Assembly: GCF_024346975.1 (NCBI RefSeq) | Contig: NZ_AP024886.1 | Span: 372,001 to 436,000, forward strand | Reading direction: 5' to 3' | DNA from: Vibrio neonatus | GTDB taxonomy: Bacteria > Pseudomonadota > Gammaproteobacteria > Enterobacterales > Vibrionaceae | Length of the DNA stretch: 64,000 bases | In this document: piece after piece, positions 26,163 through 34,164 of the stretch | Numbering within the stretch: the first letter of the stretch is position 1 | Layout of the letters: each line of letters starts with the position of its first letter | Program-made: the position numbers and the translations under genes | The notes under the pieces: model-generated | What the model was told of the DNA's origin: nothing | The model's database searches: none | The model's input: only the letters and a program-made list of their open reading frames with translations

Positions 26163-27416
26163 TTAAGCTACAACTAAGTTTCTTTTCGCACTGCGCTCAG
26201 CCAACAAAAAGAAGAACAGCGCAAACAAAATAAAGGTCGAGATAGTGTAGTAGTAAGCGTTATTGCCAGCGCCCGATAAGCTAGCGGCAACGGTAGCTCC
26301 GGTAATTGAGCCTATGATCCCAATAAAAGACATAAAAGAAGAAGCCGAGCCTTTATTTGTACTTTGTTTGTTTAAAATAAACTGTGTTAAAGGTGGGTTG
26401 AGTATTCCGCGGAAAAAGCTAAATAACGCCATTGGCACAATAAATAATATTGGCGCACTTAAATGGGTAAATATAGTGACTTCGGAGGAAAGCTGACTAT
26501 GAACTTGTATATATCCTAAGAAAACAAACAGTGGGATCAGCGAAGATGAGCAAAACATCATGCGATACACGGTTTTAGTGATGTCCTTAGTGATATATGC
26601 AGAGAGAAAGTTGCCTAGCATTAGGCTCAACATGACAGGTACGTTGTACAGTACAAACTCTGCCTCAGACAACCCAAGGTTTGAGCACAACATGGATACG
26701 CCTGCTGTAATCCACACCAAAAAAGCCGCGCCACTAAAAGCTGAACTGATAGAGATCAGTAAAAAGTCACGCTCACGGCTCATTTTAAAAATTGCCCAGA
26801 TATTTTGACGTAAAGAGGGCGTACTGCCGTTTTCTGCAAGTTTGCGTGTTTCCGGCATATACCTGTGTAATAGAGCAAAAATAAACACCATAAACAAAGA
26901 ATTCGCCCAGAAAGTGAATTTCCATCCACCGATTTTCATTAATGCTAGGCCGATAACGGGGCCAACCATAGGTGCAAATATCACAATAGTGGCAGACAGC
27001 CCGAGCGCCTTGATGGCATCAACATTGGTATAGTATTCGTTGATAGCAGCAAAGCCTGCCGCAAAAATGGCGCAAATGGAAAGCCCAGTCACTGCGCGCC
27101 AGAATAGAAACCATCCCACGCTTGGGGCAAAGGTGACCATAGAATTGGCAACAATAAACAGTAATGCACCGAGCAGCAAAGTAGGGCGGCGACCAAACCT
27201 ATCTGAGAGGGGGCCTGCGATAAGCTGAAAGGCCATAGTGAGCCACAAAAAGGCCGACACACCTAATTGGACTGTGCCATAGTCACCATCAGCAAAACCA
27301 AAATAATGAGCAATATCAGGGATTGCGGGTAAAAAAGAGTCGTTACTCACGAATACCGTAAAAGTATAAAGTGAGGTGAGAACATAAAACTTACGCTGAA
27401 AAAAGCTTCGTATCAT
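26163..27416 (-). CDS. MFS multidrug-efflux-type transporter (DHA1)
   Basis: The 417-residue protein has 12 hydrophobic segments. Motif A between helices 2 and 3 reads GPLSDRFGRRPTLLLG, and FWRAVTGLS resembles motif B. FAPMVGPVIGLALMKIGGW is the drug:H+ antiporter motif C, which points to export, not uptake (Bcr/CflA or MdtL-like). Its promoter region holds a CRP-like box about 90 bp upstream. Substrate unknown. Confidence 0.85.
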   Translation of the reverse strand: MIRSFFQRKFYVLTSLYTFTVFVSNDSFLPAIPDIAHYFGFADGDYGTVQLGVSAFLWLTMAFQLIAGPLSDRFGRRPTLLLGALLFIVANSMVTFAPSVGWFLFWRAVTGLSICAIFAAGFAAINEYYTNVDAIKALGLSATIVIFAPMVGPVIGLALMKIGGWKFTFWANSLFMVFIFALLHRYMPETRKLAENGSTPSLRQNIWAIFKMSRERDFLLISISSAFSGAAFLVWITAGVSMLCSNLGLSEAEFVLYNVPVMLSLMLGNFLSAYITKDITKTVYRMMFCSSSLIPLFVFLGYIQVHSQLSSEVTIFTHLSAPILFIVPMALFSFFRGILNPPLTQFILNKQSTNKGSASSFMSFIGIIGSITGATVAASLSGAGNNAYYYTISTFILFALFFFLLAERSAKRNLVVA

Positions 27417-27505
27417 AAGGCAAGGTGTCTATAAATGGTTGAGTCAGACGAGATATGACGCTTTAATTTAAAAAGAGTGGTTCTTTTTACTCAAAGTGGT
27501 TAATC

Positions 27506-27521
27506 CGTGATGAAAATCACA
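27506..27521. promoter_or_regulatory. CRP-like operator
   Basis: CGTGATGAAAATCACA matches TGTGA-N6-TCACA at 9 of 10 positions. It lies 90 bp upstream of the minus-strand MFS gene, and could equally serve a plus-strand transcript. Confidence 0.45.
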
Positions 27522-27662
27522 ATTGGTGATTTTGTGCGCCATATTAGCAATCCAATCCTCAAACACAAGGAAAGGCTATGTTGCATTTTTGTGAGGTGGT
27601 TTGATTTGCTCAAAAGTCGGCATAGTCTAGGCACAGTTTAGGCATTTTAGGGGGGGATATTT

Positions 27663-27725
27663 ATGGACAATAAAACCAACAGCACACGCCCAATATGGGC
27701 GTATGGTTTATCTCCGTTATCGTAA
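27663..27725 (+). CDS. Possible 20-residue peptide
   Basis: ATG is preceded by a G-rich run (GGGGGG) at a usable distance. The frame encodes a short peptide with the segment RPIWAYGLSPLS. The context is a 390-bp gap with a CRP-like box. There is no second line of support, so it may be chance. The rest of 27417-27807 shows no gene. Confidence 0.3.
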   Translation: MDNKTNSTRPIWAYGLSPLS

Positions 27726-27807
27726 GTAAATACTCACTTGTGTCTAGTGCTGTAGTAGCCGATTACGAAGATTTAAATCATTCATCGATAATGTAAATGC
27801 TTGAACG

Positions 27808-28167
27808 CTAAGCAAATTCTTTTTGTAGATAAGCGATGATATCTGAAGATTCATACATCCACACTTCCTTACCTTGTGATGTGATTTTTAAGCAGGGTAC
27901 TTTGATGTTGCCACCGCCGTTTTGTAACTCTTCACGTGCTTGGTGGTTATTTTTGGCATCTTTTAGTTCGATAGCGATTGATTGGCGTTTCATTTCGCGT
28001 CGCACTTTGACGCAAAAAGGGCAGGCTTCAAATTGATATAAGGCTAAATTTTTGGCTTTAGTATCAGCGTGTTGCTGCGCTTCACTTGTGCGTTTGATTC
28101 CTTTTGGCGGGAAAAGAAAGTTAAGCAGTAAGATGATCTTACCTAAGAGAATACGGATGACTTTCAT
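27808..28167 (-). CDS. Membrane-anchored glutaredoxin-like protein
   Basis: In 119 residues, an N-terminal hydrophobic helix (about 5-21) is followed by a glutaredoxin/GST-N-type thioredoxin fold. The redox motif is C49-P-F-C52 (LYQFEACPFCVKVRREM). The cis-Pro and glutathione-binding loop is seen as KVPCLKI, and YESSDIIAYL matches the family's C-terminal part. It probably reduces disulfides or glutathione adducts at the inner membrane. Orientation of the domain is not certain; the flanking basic residues favour the cytoplasm. Confidence 0.85.
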   Translation of the reverse strand: MKVIRILLGKIILLLNFLFPPKGIKRTSEAQQHADTKAKNLALYQFEACPFCVKVRREMKRQSIAIELKDAKNNHQAREELQNGGGNIKVPCLKITSQGKEVWMYESSDIIAYLQKEFA

Positions 28168-28426
28168 GATTAGACTCAGTCTTTAAAATAGTGAACATCA
28201 TGCTGAATCAAAAATTGATCATAGTCAATTTATCTCATAGGGTTTTGGCTCACATTTCAATGATTTATCTGAGTTCTTTGAACAATAACTATTGAAGTCT
28301 ATAAAAAAATTTACAGTGTAAAGAGGCATTTGTTATGACTCTTCACACTTAAACCTATAGGGAGTCTGCTTTGTGGGTTATAGAGTTAGTCAGGCGAGTA
28401 GCGTAGCAAGGCTACAAAGTTGAAAG

Positions 28427-29044
28427 CTACTTTACGTGTTGACTGATGAATGAGTGCAGAGCATTTTTACTGGTTTTTGATAGTTTTTGCATAAACGCGA
28501 ACTCAGGGTTGGCAATGCCTTTACTGCGCAATTCTTCTAACATCACCATCCATAGTCGGGCGGTCATTTCCGAATCCGCTAATGCACGGTGAAACACGCC
28601 ATCATGTTCAATATTCTTATAACGAATCAAATCGCCGAGCTTATGCGTGGGTGCATTTTGATACAAGCGTCGTGCAATGAGCATCGAACAAGCAAATTGT
28701 CCAGAATACTGAATATCTAGCAGTTCAAGCTCAGCATCTAAAAAGCGTTTATCAAAAGAAGCATTGTGCGCCACCATATTGCTATCGCCGACAAATGTGG
28801 AAAATTCAGTCATAACCTCGGCGCAACTTGGCGCGCTGCGCAACATGTTATTGGTGATACCAGTGTAGCTTTCGATAAATGAACTGACGCGAAAACCTGG
28901 ATTCATTAACTGCTGAAAAGTGTCGACTACTTTGCCGTCCATTAACTTAACGGCACCAATCTCAATGGCTCTATCACCCATATTCGGTGAGAGACCTGTG
29001 GTTTCAAAATCGAGAACAATAACGGAATTGGCAGAAGAAGACAT
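28427..29044 (-). CDS. DEDDh 3'-5' exonuclease (DnaQ-like)
   Basis: The 205-residue protein has the three exonuclease motifs: VLDFETTGLSP (Exo I), VAHNASFDKRFL (Exo II) and HRALADSEMTARL (Exo III with His). It is a stand-alone epsilon-type exonuclease, similar to ExoX or DNA polymerase III epsilon paralogues found in Vibrio. A second ATG two codons upstream (29050) is also possible. It is divergent from an S33-type hydrolase gene. Confidence 0.88.
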   Translation of the reverse strand: MSSSANSVIVLDFETTGLSPNMGDRAIEIGAVKLMDGKVVDTFQQLMNPGFRVSSFIESYTGITNNMLRSAPSCAEVMTEFSTFVGDSNMVAHNASFDKRFLDAELELLDIQYSGQFACSMLIARRLYQNAPTHKLGDLIRYKNIEHDGVFHRALADSEMTARLWMVMLEELRSKGIANPEFAFMQKLSKTSKNALHSFISQHVK

Positions 29045-29175
29045 AAACACTCTGAGAAATAGAATTAAAACGACGGCATTCTAACATGATCGCTTATGAG
29101 TTTCTTGTCGCTATTACTTGGAAAGTGACGCAACAATCAGTAGGGTATGAGCGTCAACTTATCCAAGGAAATCTC

Positions 29176-30471
29176 ATGCACGGAAATACTTTTATCAATG
29201 ATGGTTGTTGCTATCAAAATCATACTTTTGAAGTGCCACTTAGCTATAGCGATGCAAACTCTCAAACATTGTCACTTTTTGCCAGAGAAGTCCGTTTAAA
29301 TGGTGACGAAAATAGCGCGAAACCTTGGCTGTTATTCTTTCAAGGTGGCCCCGGTTTTCCGTCTCCTAGACCCAATGGGCATTCGGGGTGGCTAAAAGTT
29401 GCATTACAGCGATATCGCGTATTGCTGCTAGATCAGCGCGGTACAGGCCACAGTAGCGTGATCACTCATCAAACTTTAGCTCATCTCAATAGCGAGCAAC
29501 AGGCTGAGTATTTAGCGCATTTTCGTGCTGATAACATAGTTCGTGACGCTGAAACCATTCGTGAGAAACTAGGCATCGACAAGTGGGCGACATTAGGGCA
29601 AAGCTTTGGTGGCTTCTGCACATTAACTTATCTTTCACTGTTTCCAGACAGCTTATTGCAATGTTATGTCACCGGCGGTATTTCCTCCATAGACAGAACA
29701 ATTGATGATGTTTATGAAGCAACCTTCAAGCGCACAGCGCAAAAAAACAAAGCCTTCTTCAGACAGTTCCCGCAAGCACAACCACTATGCCAAAAGATTG
29801 CCGATCACCTGATTACGCATGAAGAATTCTTGCCAAATGGGCAAAGATTTACTGCTGAGCAATTTCAGCAGATTGGCATAAACTTTGGCATGAGCGATAC
29901 CTTTTTACCAACCTACTATCTGTTAGAAAGCGCCTTTGTAGAGGTAAATGGTAGGCAGGTTCTGAGCTATGAGTTTTTAAATGCCATGCTCTCAGAGCAA
30001 GCATTTCAAACCAACCCTATTTATGCCATCTTGCACGAATCTATCTATTGCCAAGGTTTTGCTTCGCAGTGGAGTGCGCACCGAGTTAGACAAAATCACC
30101 CGCAATTTAACTACCAAGCAGGCCAAGCGTTTTATTTCACCGGCGAGATGACATTCCCGTGGATGTTTGAGCAATACAAAAACCTCAAACCACTGCAAAC
30201 AGCAGCAACTCTGTTGGCGGACAAAACAGATTGGCAACCACTATACGACGCTGAAGTATTAGCCAATAACAAAGTGCCATTAAGCTGCGCTGTGTATGCC
30301 GATGATATGTTTGTAGAAATGGCATTCAGTTGTGAAACGTTAAATAGAATCCCTAACTCACAAGCATGGATCACCAACGAATACGAGCACAACGGCCTAC
30401 GCCTAGACGGTGAACGAGTGTTAAGTAAATTGTTTGCTATTGGGGAACAGACGTTGGCAACGTTGGTGTAA
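29176..30471 (+). CDS. Alpha/beta hydrolase, proline iminopeptidase-like (S33)
   Basis: I chose the ATG at 29176 because CAAGGAA precedes it; an in-frame ATG at 29086 adds 30 residues that do not resemble the family. The 431-residue enzyme has the oxyanion loop FFQGGPGFPSP, LLDQRGTGHSS and the nucleophile elbow GQSFGGF. A large cap domain (about 190-330) follows. The catalytic His is probably in NEYEHNGLRLDGERV. Members remove N-terminal residues, mostly Pro, from peptides. No signal peptide is seen. Confidence 0.87.
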   Translation: MHGNTFINDGCCYQNHTFEVPLSYSDANSQTLSLFAREVRLNGDENSAKPWLLFFQGGPGFPSPRPNGHSGWLKVALQRYRVLLLDQRGTGHSSVITHQTLAHLNSEQQAEYLAHFRADNIVRDAETIREKLGIDKWATLGQSFGGFCTLTYLSLFPDSLLQCYVTGGISSIDRTIDDVYEATFKRTAQKNKAFFRQFPQAQPLCQKIADHLITHEEFLPNGQRFTAEQFQQIGINFGMSDTFLPTYYLLESAFVEVNGRQVLSYEFLNAMLSEQAFQTNPIYAILHESIYCQGFASQWSAHRVRQNHPQFNYQAGQAFYFTGEMTFPWMFEQYKNLKPLQTAATLLADKTDWQPLYDAEVLANNKVPLSCAVYADDMFVEMAFSCETLNRIPNSQAWITNEYEHNGLRLDGERVLSKLFAIGEQTLATLV

Positions 30472-30493
30472 TCAACACATTCGAGACAAATCC

Positions 30494-30519
30494 ACAGAGT
30501 GATATATTGCTCACTCTGT
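30494..30519 (+). terminator. Hairpin after the S33 hydrolase gene
   Basis: ACAGAGTGA pairs perfectly with TCACTCTGT around an 8-nt loop, 22 bases after the stop. No T-run follows, so strength is doubtful. Confidence 0.5.
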
Positions 30520-30547
30520 AGACTTATTACATCGTAGAGACAGTACA

Positions 30548-31138
30548 TTGAACAAAACAAAGATTTTTCTGCTTAGGCATGGTCAAACACAATGGAATGT
30601 TGAGGGGCGACTTCAGGGACAGAAAAATTCGCCATTGACTGAGATGGGTGTACAGCAGTCTATTCAGGCGCGAAAGTTATTAGAGCAATTTGAAATACAT
30701 AAGGCGTATGTCAGTCCGTTGCTGCGTGCAGTGGATACGAGTGAAATACTGTTAGAGGGGCGTGGTGTTGATGTTTCAACTTCAGAATCGCTCAAGGAAA
30801 TACACTTAGGAGCATGGGAAGGTAAGCTAAGAGCAGACGCTGAGAGCGCTAACCCTGAGCAGTATCAATTGTTCTTAAACAGCTCTGAGCAATTTGAATT
30901 GCAAGGTGCTGAAACTTTTCAACAGCTTCAGGCTAGGTTGGTGGCAGAGCTGGAAGCTATTTTTGCCAAAGAGAAGCATAAAAATATTATGGTGGTGTCG
31001 CACTGGATTGCCATAAAAACCATACTTGCCCACTATTCTGGTATTCCACTAAGTCGTTTGAGTGAGATCTCTGACCCTGATAATGCCACGTTAATTCAAT
31101 TAGAAAAAGACGATAGTGGTGCAACTGTTGTGAAGTAA
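30548..31138 (+). CDS. Histidine phosphatase family protein (phosphoglycerate-mutase-like)
   Basis: The 196-residue product begins with FLLRHGQTQWNVEGRLQG, the RHG motif carrying the phospho-accepting His. The second His and Arg occur as SPLLRAVDTSE and VVSHWIAIKTI. Members such as GpmB, CobC and PhoE dephosphorylate diverse small molecules. The start codon is a TTG at 30548; no better start precedes the RHG motif. Specific substrate unknown. Confidence 0.87.
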   Translation: MNKTKIFLLRHGQTQWNVEGRLQGQKNSPLTEMGVQQSIQARKLLEQFEIHKAYVSPLLRAVDTSEILLEGRGVDVSTSESLKEIHLGAWEGKLRADAESANPEQYQLFLNSSEQFELQGAETFQQLQARLVAELEAIFAKEKHKNIMVVSHWIAIKTILAHYSGIPLSRLSEISDPDNATLIQLEKDDSGATVVK

Positions 31139-31160
31139 TGTATTCATTAAAGACACATGA

Positions 31161-31186
31161 TAGCAGGATCTTTTTTGATCTTGCTA
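31161..31186 (+). terminator. Terminator after the histidine phosphatase gene
   Basis: TAGCAGGATC and GATCTTGCTA form a 10-bp stem (one G-T pair) with a six-T loop. Confidence 0.55.
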
Positions 31187-31245
31187 TATGCCAATAATTC
31201 AAATTAAAAACTTCGTAATTAAGACAAAATATTGCAAATGCTATT

Positions 31246-31261
31246 GGTAATCGTTATCATT
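31246..31261. promoter_or_regulatory. Fur box upstream of the Lys-rich protein gene
   Basis: GGTAATCGTTATCATT, read on the other strand, matches AATGATAATCATTATC at 13 of 16 positions. It lies 31 bp before the chosen start codon, where it would cover the promoter. Confidence 0.6.
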
Positions 31262-31291
31262 AATGGGTTATCGAGAGCAAAGGTGCTGAAT

Positions 31292-31789
31292 ATGAACGCG
31301 AAGAAAGCACTAAAAAAGCTGAAAAAAAAGTCACAGAAGAAAATCAAGAAGCAGGGGATAGAGCAACTTAAAAAACTCAAACTGGATGCGAGTAAAGTTA
31401 AGGCCAGTAATGAGGGACAGCTCTATTTCAGTGATGCTTTGAAACAGGATATTAACCAAGGGGTCAATCAAGTCATTGCTGATGTGGCTTATGAATTGGC
31501 AACACCTTTACTGCCGGTGTTATCTTGGTTTAATGACCACCAACACAATATTGATATTGTGGAAGCGCCTTTGCGAGAACAGCTTAAAAAGCCAGCATCT
31601 CTTAAAGATGCCACATCTTCTGCAAAACCAATCTCAGTAGAAAGCCCGCGCTCATCTTCAAAGCGACAATCGCGCCCAACAAAATCTATTTTACATGTCG
31701 CGCTTAAATCACCACCGTGTAAACGATGCCCTGCTTTGCAAAACGGAATATGTAAGTGTGCGGCGAAGCGTTATAAGCTCTCGGCATAG
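31292..31789 (+). CDS. Lys-rich protein with C-terminal Cys cluster, Fur-controlled candidate
   Basis: I do not recognise a family. The ATG at 31292 (AAAGGTG upstream) is preferred, because an earlier start would lie in front of the Fur box. The 165-residue product opens with a strongly basic stretch (KKALKKLKKKSQKKIKKQG), has a helical centre with ELATPLLPVLSWFN, a Ser-rich linker, and a terminal C-x2-C-x7-C-x-C arrangement (CKRCPALQNGICKC) that could bind a metal or an Fe-S cluster. Its Fur box and position next to the ferrosome-like cluster suggest a role during iron limitation; that is inference. Confidence 0.65.
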   Translation: MNAKKALKKLKKKSQKKIKKQGIEQLKKLKLDASKVKASNEGQLYFSDALKQDINQGVNQVIADVAYELATPLLPVLSWFNDHQHNIDIVEAPLREQLKKPASLKDATSSAKPISVESPRSSSKRQSRPTKSILHVALKSPPCKRCPALQNGICKCAAKRYKLSA

Positions 31790-31791
31790 AG

Positions 31792-31891
31792 TTGAACTTA
31801 CAGGGTAGACCTTAAACTTGTAGGTTAGGTTTTTAACTTACAGAATAGATTTTTAACTTGCAGGGTGAGTGTCAAACTAGCGATGCAGTTT
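31792..31891 (+). repeat. Five imperfect tandem copies of a 20-bp unit
   Basis: AACTT or AACTA recurs at 31795, 31815, 31835, 31855 and 31875, an exact 20-bp spacing. The units resemble TTTAACTTRCAGGGTAGRTT. They lie between two converging genes. Confidence 0.75.
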
Positions 31892-31928
31892 GGTAGGATG
31901 ATTATTCGTGGACTAGGGCGTGCGTTAC

Positions 31929-32291
31929 TTAGGCAAAGTTTAATATTGCGCGACTAATAGACGGGCCGACTAAGCGACTTAACGCAATGCCTGCAATGCT
32001 CTTAGCTAATGTTTTCGTACCCGATATGGCTGCGTTTTCAATAAACGAAGGCTTCTGCGTACTTTGCATCCAATTATGACTTTCTAGAATTTCGATTAAG
32101 CTCTCACAATCAAGCTCTTTGTCATCAAAATGAATGGCAACGGAACCTGCATGTTTGCGGTAGGTTATTTTATTGATCGCATCAATTTCTTCTAATTGCT
32201 CTAAGAGGCTCATCACTGTTTTTGGATGATTTCTAATATAGTCAGATCTTACCCTAACTCGTTGATTTGTTTTGTGAATATAAGTATTCAT
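31929..32291 (-). CDS. HMA-like small protein, divergent gene of the ferrosome-like cluster
   Basis: The ATG at 32291 is preferred, since a longer frame would run through the Fur box. Residues about 12-80 of the 120-residue product resemble a ferredoxin-like HMA_2 domain: RVRVRSDYIRNHPKTV, then SVAIHFDDKELDCESLIEIL. No CxxC metal motif is present. The C-terminal third is a hydrophobic/Ala-Gly-rich helix region (TKTLAKSIAGIALSRLVG) that could associate with membranes. A strong Fur box lies just upstream. Confidence 0.65.
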   Translation of the reverse strand: MNTYIHKTNQRVRVRSDYIRNHPKTVMSLLEQLEEIDAINKITYRKHAGSVAIHFDDKELDCESLIEILESHNWMQSTQKPSFIENAAISGTKTLAKSIAGIALSRLVGPSISRAILNFA

Positions 32292-32306
32292 AGTAATCGC
32301 ACACCA

Positions 32307-32322
32307 AATGATAATCATTTAC
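32307..32322. promoter_or_regulatory. Fur box in the divergent promoter of the ferrosome-like cluster
   Basis: AATGATAATCATTTAC matches AATGATAATCATTATC at 14 of 16 positions. It lies 16 bp from the minus-strand start and 150 bp from the plus-strand operon, so it could repress both when iron is plentiful. Confidence 0.75.
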
Positions 32323-32471
32323 ATTAGCAATGTTACCACTCCCCCTTAATGAGTGCAAAAAAAACCGATTCAACTTGTAATTGAGCGCACAATTAGGGAC
32401 ACTAAATTCAAACATATATTGTATTACTTTTTATGTAACGATATATGTCATTTGTTTGAAATCATGGGTTA

Positions 32472-32807
32472 ATGGTTATGAATCAATATGTTTCAAGAGT
32501 ATTGAAATTAAGAAAATGGGTTAAAATTAGCCACCATATACCTGGTCGGGTACGACTTAAATATAAGCTTGGAATTATTGCGCAGCTAAGCACATTTAAA
32601 AGCCAAGATATTGAAAAAGCACTTCAATCAGTACCTGCATTTAAGAATTATCAGCTCAACCCTAAAACAGGAAGTATTCTCATTGAGTATGATCCAATCG
32701 CGATTGAGCCTGATTGGATAGAATCATTATTTTCCGATAACGAATCCGATGTAGAAGCAGCCTGCCACAAAATTGCTGAGCGCGTAAATAACAGCGGAGA
32801 TTGTTAA
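32472..32807 (+). CDS. Small HMA-domain protein with HHIPGRVR motif
   Basis: This 111-residue protein opens the plus-strand operon. Residues about 22-90 form an HMA_2-like domain lacking CxxC and starting with SHHIPGRVRLKYK. Almost the same motif (HHVPGRIRFRVP) starts the P-type ATPase five genes on, indicating a shared function. In known ferrosome loci such R-rich motifs mark Fez proteins, and a small HMA protein accompanies the ATPase. A second ATG two codons later is possible. The stop overlaps the next start as TAATG. Confidence 0.75.
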   Translation: MVMNQYVSRVLKLRKWVKISHHIPGRVRLKYKLGIIAQLSTFKSQDIEKALQSVPAFKNYQLNPKTGSILIEYDPIAIEPDWIESLFSDNESDVEAACHKIAERVNNSGDC

Positions 32808-33562
32808 TGGAAGATAAACACCCCTCTTCTGATCCGTATGAAGCGTATTTTCATGCGATGTTAGAAATGCAAAAAGAAATGGCAAAGTCTTATGTTGCTA
32901 TGCAGCAGCAATTGGGCGGAAATATGCCACCAATGATGCCACCAATGATGCCACCAATGATGCCACCAATGATGTCACCTTATATGGCTTCACAATATCC
33001 ACCCAATATGATGCCACATCAATATTATGGCCATCCGCAGATGCCCGTACAGCCGCACCAACAACAGCCGTATCAGCATCAGCAACCTCAGGTGCAACAG
33101 CCTCAGGCACAACAACAGCCGCAACAAGCTCCAGAATCCTCAGACAACCATGACGCTCTTTTTGCGCAAGCACAGGTCATGTTGGATGATGCTTTAGGTG
33201 AAGATGCGGGAACGTTTAAAGAAATATTAGGAACTTTTGGTATGAGTGATAAAGAATTTTGGAAAGGCGCAATGATTGGCGCAGCGGCAGCTATGTTACT
33301 TGGCAATGAAAACGTTCGAGGCAAACTAATGGGTCTCGTTTCTGGTGCTGGTGGCATGCTTAAAACTGGCACAGAAGGCGTAAAAGATACTGCGGTTAAC
33401 ACAGCATCATCAGTAAAAGAAAACATCAGCACTGGCAGCGAAATTTTCAGAGATACAGTGAGTGCAGGTAAACAAGGTTTCCAACAGTCTGTAGAGAAGC
33501 ATAAAGCTGAACCAGAAGTAAAAGAAGAAACTGCAGAACCTGAAGAAACGAAAGAGCAATAA
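32807..33562 (+). CDS. Met/Pro/Gln-rich protein with amphipathic C-terminal half
   Basis: I do not recognise a family. Of 251 residues, about 38-115 are low complexity: four MPPM units, then Tyr/Gln/Pro/His-rich sequence. A folded part follows (DEALGEDAGTFKEILGTFGMSDKEFWKG-like, about 130-165), then a Gly/Ala hydrophobic segment GAMIGAAAAMLLGN, which may be membrane inserting, then a Ser/Thr amphipathic helix region and an acidic tail. Met/His-rich stretches can bind metals or drive self-association. It is translationally coupled to the HMA protein and lies in the same operon as the P-type ATPase. Confidence 0.7.
   Translation: MEDKHPSSDPYEAYFHAMLEMQKEMAKSYVAMQQQLGGNMPPMMPPMMPPMMPPMMSPYMASQYPPNMMPHQYYGHPQMPVQPHQQQPYQHQQPQVQQPQAQQQPQQAPESSDNHDALFAQAQVMLDDALGEDAGTFKEILGTFGMSDKEFWKGAMIGAAAAMLLGNENVRGKLMGLVSGAGGMLKTGTEGVKDTAVNTASSVKENISTGSEIFRDTVSAGKQGFQQSVEKHKAEPEVKEETAEPEETKEQ
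32924..32971 (+). repeat. Four tandem 12-bp units encoding MPPM
   Basis: ATGCCACCAATG is repeated four times without change, and a fifth degenerate copy follows. The lack of silent differences suggests recent expansion by slippage. Confidence 0.85.
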
Positions 33563-33566
33563 GCCT

Positions 33567-33872
33567 ATGAGTAACTCAACAAATCGATTGAGTTCGGCTA
33601 ATAGAGCTATGTTGGTCGGTGCTATCGCAGGTGGCGGTGGCACCATTATCCATCAATGGAACCAATATAAAGACGGCTCTCTCTCAACCAATGAATTGGT
33701 AGGAAACGCAGCCAAAACCGCTCTTAAAACCGGGATTGCTTCTGGCGCTACAACTTATGTCGCAGAAAAAATGGCAGGACGTCCTGCTCTTTCTATGTTG
33801 ACTATCTTGAGCGTTGGAGCGGCGGGTTTGTATTTATTAGATCAATCATCAGGATCAAAAAATGGCAATTAA
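33567..33872 (+). CDS. Small Gly-rich membrane-associated protein of the ferrosome-like cluster
   Basis: The 101-residue product has two Gly/Ala-rich hydrophobic segments: AMLVGAIAGGGGTII (about 14-28) and LSMLTILSVGAAGLYLL (about 74-91), with TALKTGIASGATTYVAEKMAG between. It resembles glycine-zipper proteins that pack in membranes. It starts 4 bp after the previous gene and overlaps the next by 11 bp. No named family is recognised; its position suggests a structural role in the organelle membrane. Confidence 0.65.
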   Translation: MSNSTNRLSSANRAMLVGAIAGGGGTIIHQWNQYKDGSLSTNELVGNAAKTALKTGIASGATTYVAEKMAGRPALSMLTILSVGAAGLYLLDQSSGSKNGN

Positions 33873-34164
33873 TCCATTTGCAAGTAGTGCTCCAGCAGAT
33901 CATGCGCAGCAACCACAGACTGCACAAAACGAGACTACTCAATATAAAAATCAAAATACTAAGACCCACTTTGCTATGGGCCTAGCAGCAGGTGCTGCGG
34001 TTGCTTATTTGCTAACAAATAAGAAATTCAAGCAAGGCGTTGTGACTACTGGCGAGAAAGCTTGGTCAAGCGTGCGCGGTGAAGTTGAAGAATTAAAAGA
34101 GCGTTTGGAAGATACCCAAGCTGAGCTTGAGTACTACCGTAATCTGCATAAGGGTGAAGAATGA
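33862..34164 (+). CDS. YtxH-like small membrane protein of the ferrosome-like cluster
   Basis: Of 100 residues, the first 35 are polar. A Gly/Ala helix FAMGLAAGAAVAYLLTNKKFKQG follows in style of YtxH/glycine-zipper proteins (about 37-57), then a charged coiled-coil tail (ELKERLEDTQAELEYYRNL). The gene overlaps the one before by 11 bp and the ATPase gene after it by 4 bp (ATGA), so the set is translationally coupled. A scaffold or anchoring role is inference. Confidence 0.65.
   Translation: MAINPFASSAPADHAQQPQTAQNETTQYKNQNTKTHFAMGLAAGAAVAYLLTNKKFKQGVVTTGEKAWSSVRGEVEELKERLEDTQAELEYYRNLHKGEE

Noticed and set aside
31232..31291. Upstream start for the Lys-rich protein
   Set aside because: It would lie before the Fur box and lacks an RBS; the ATG at 31292 fits both.
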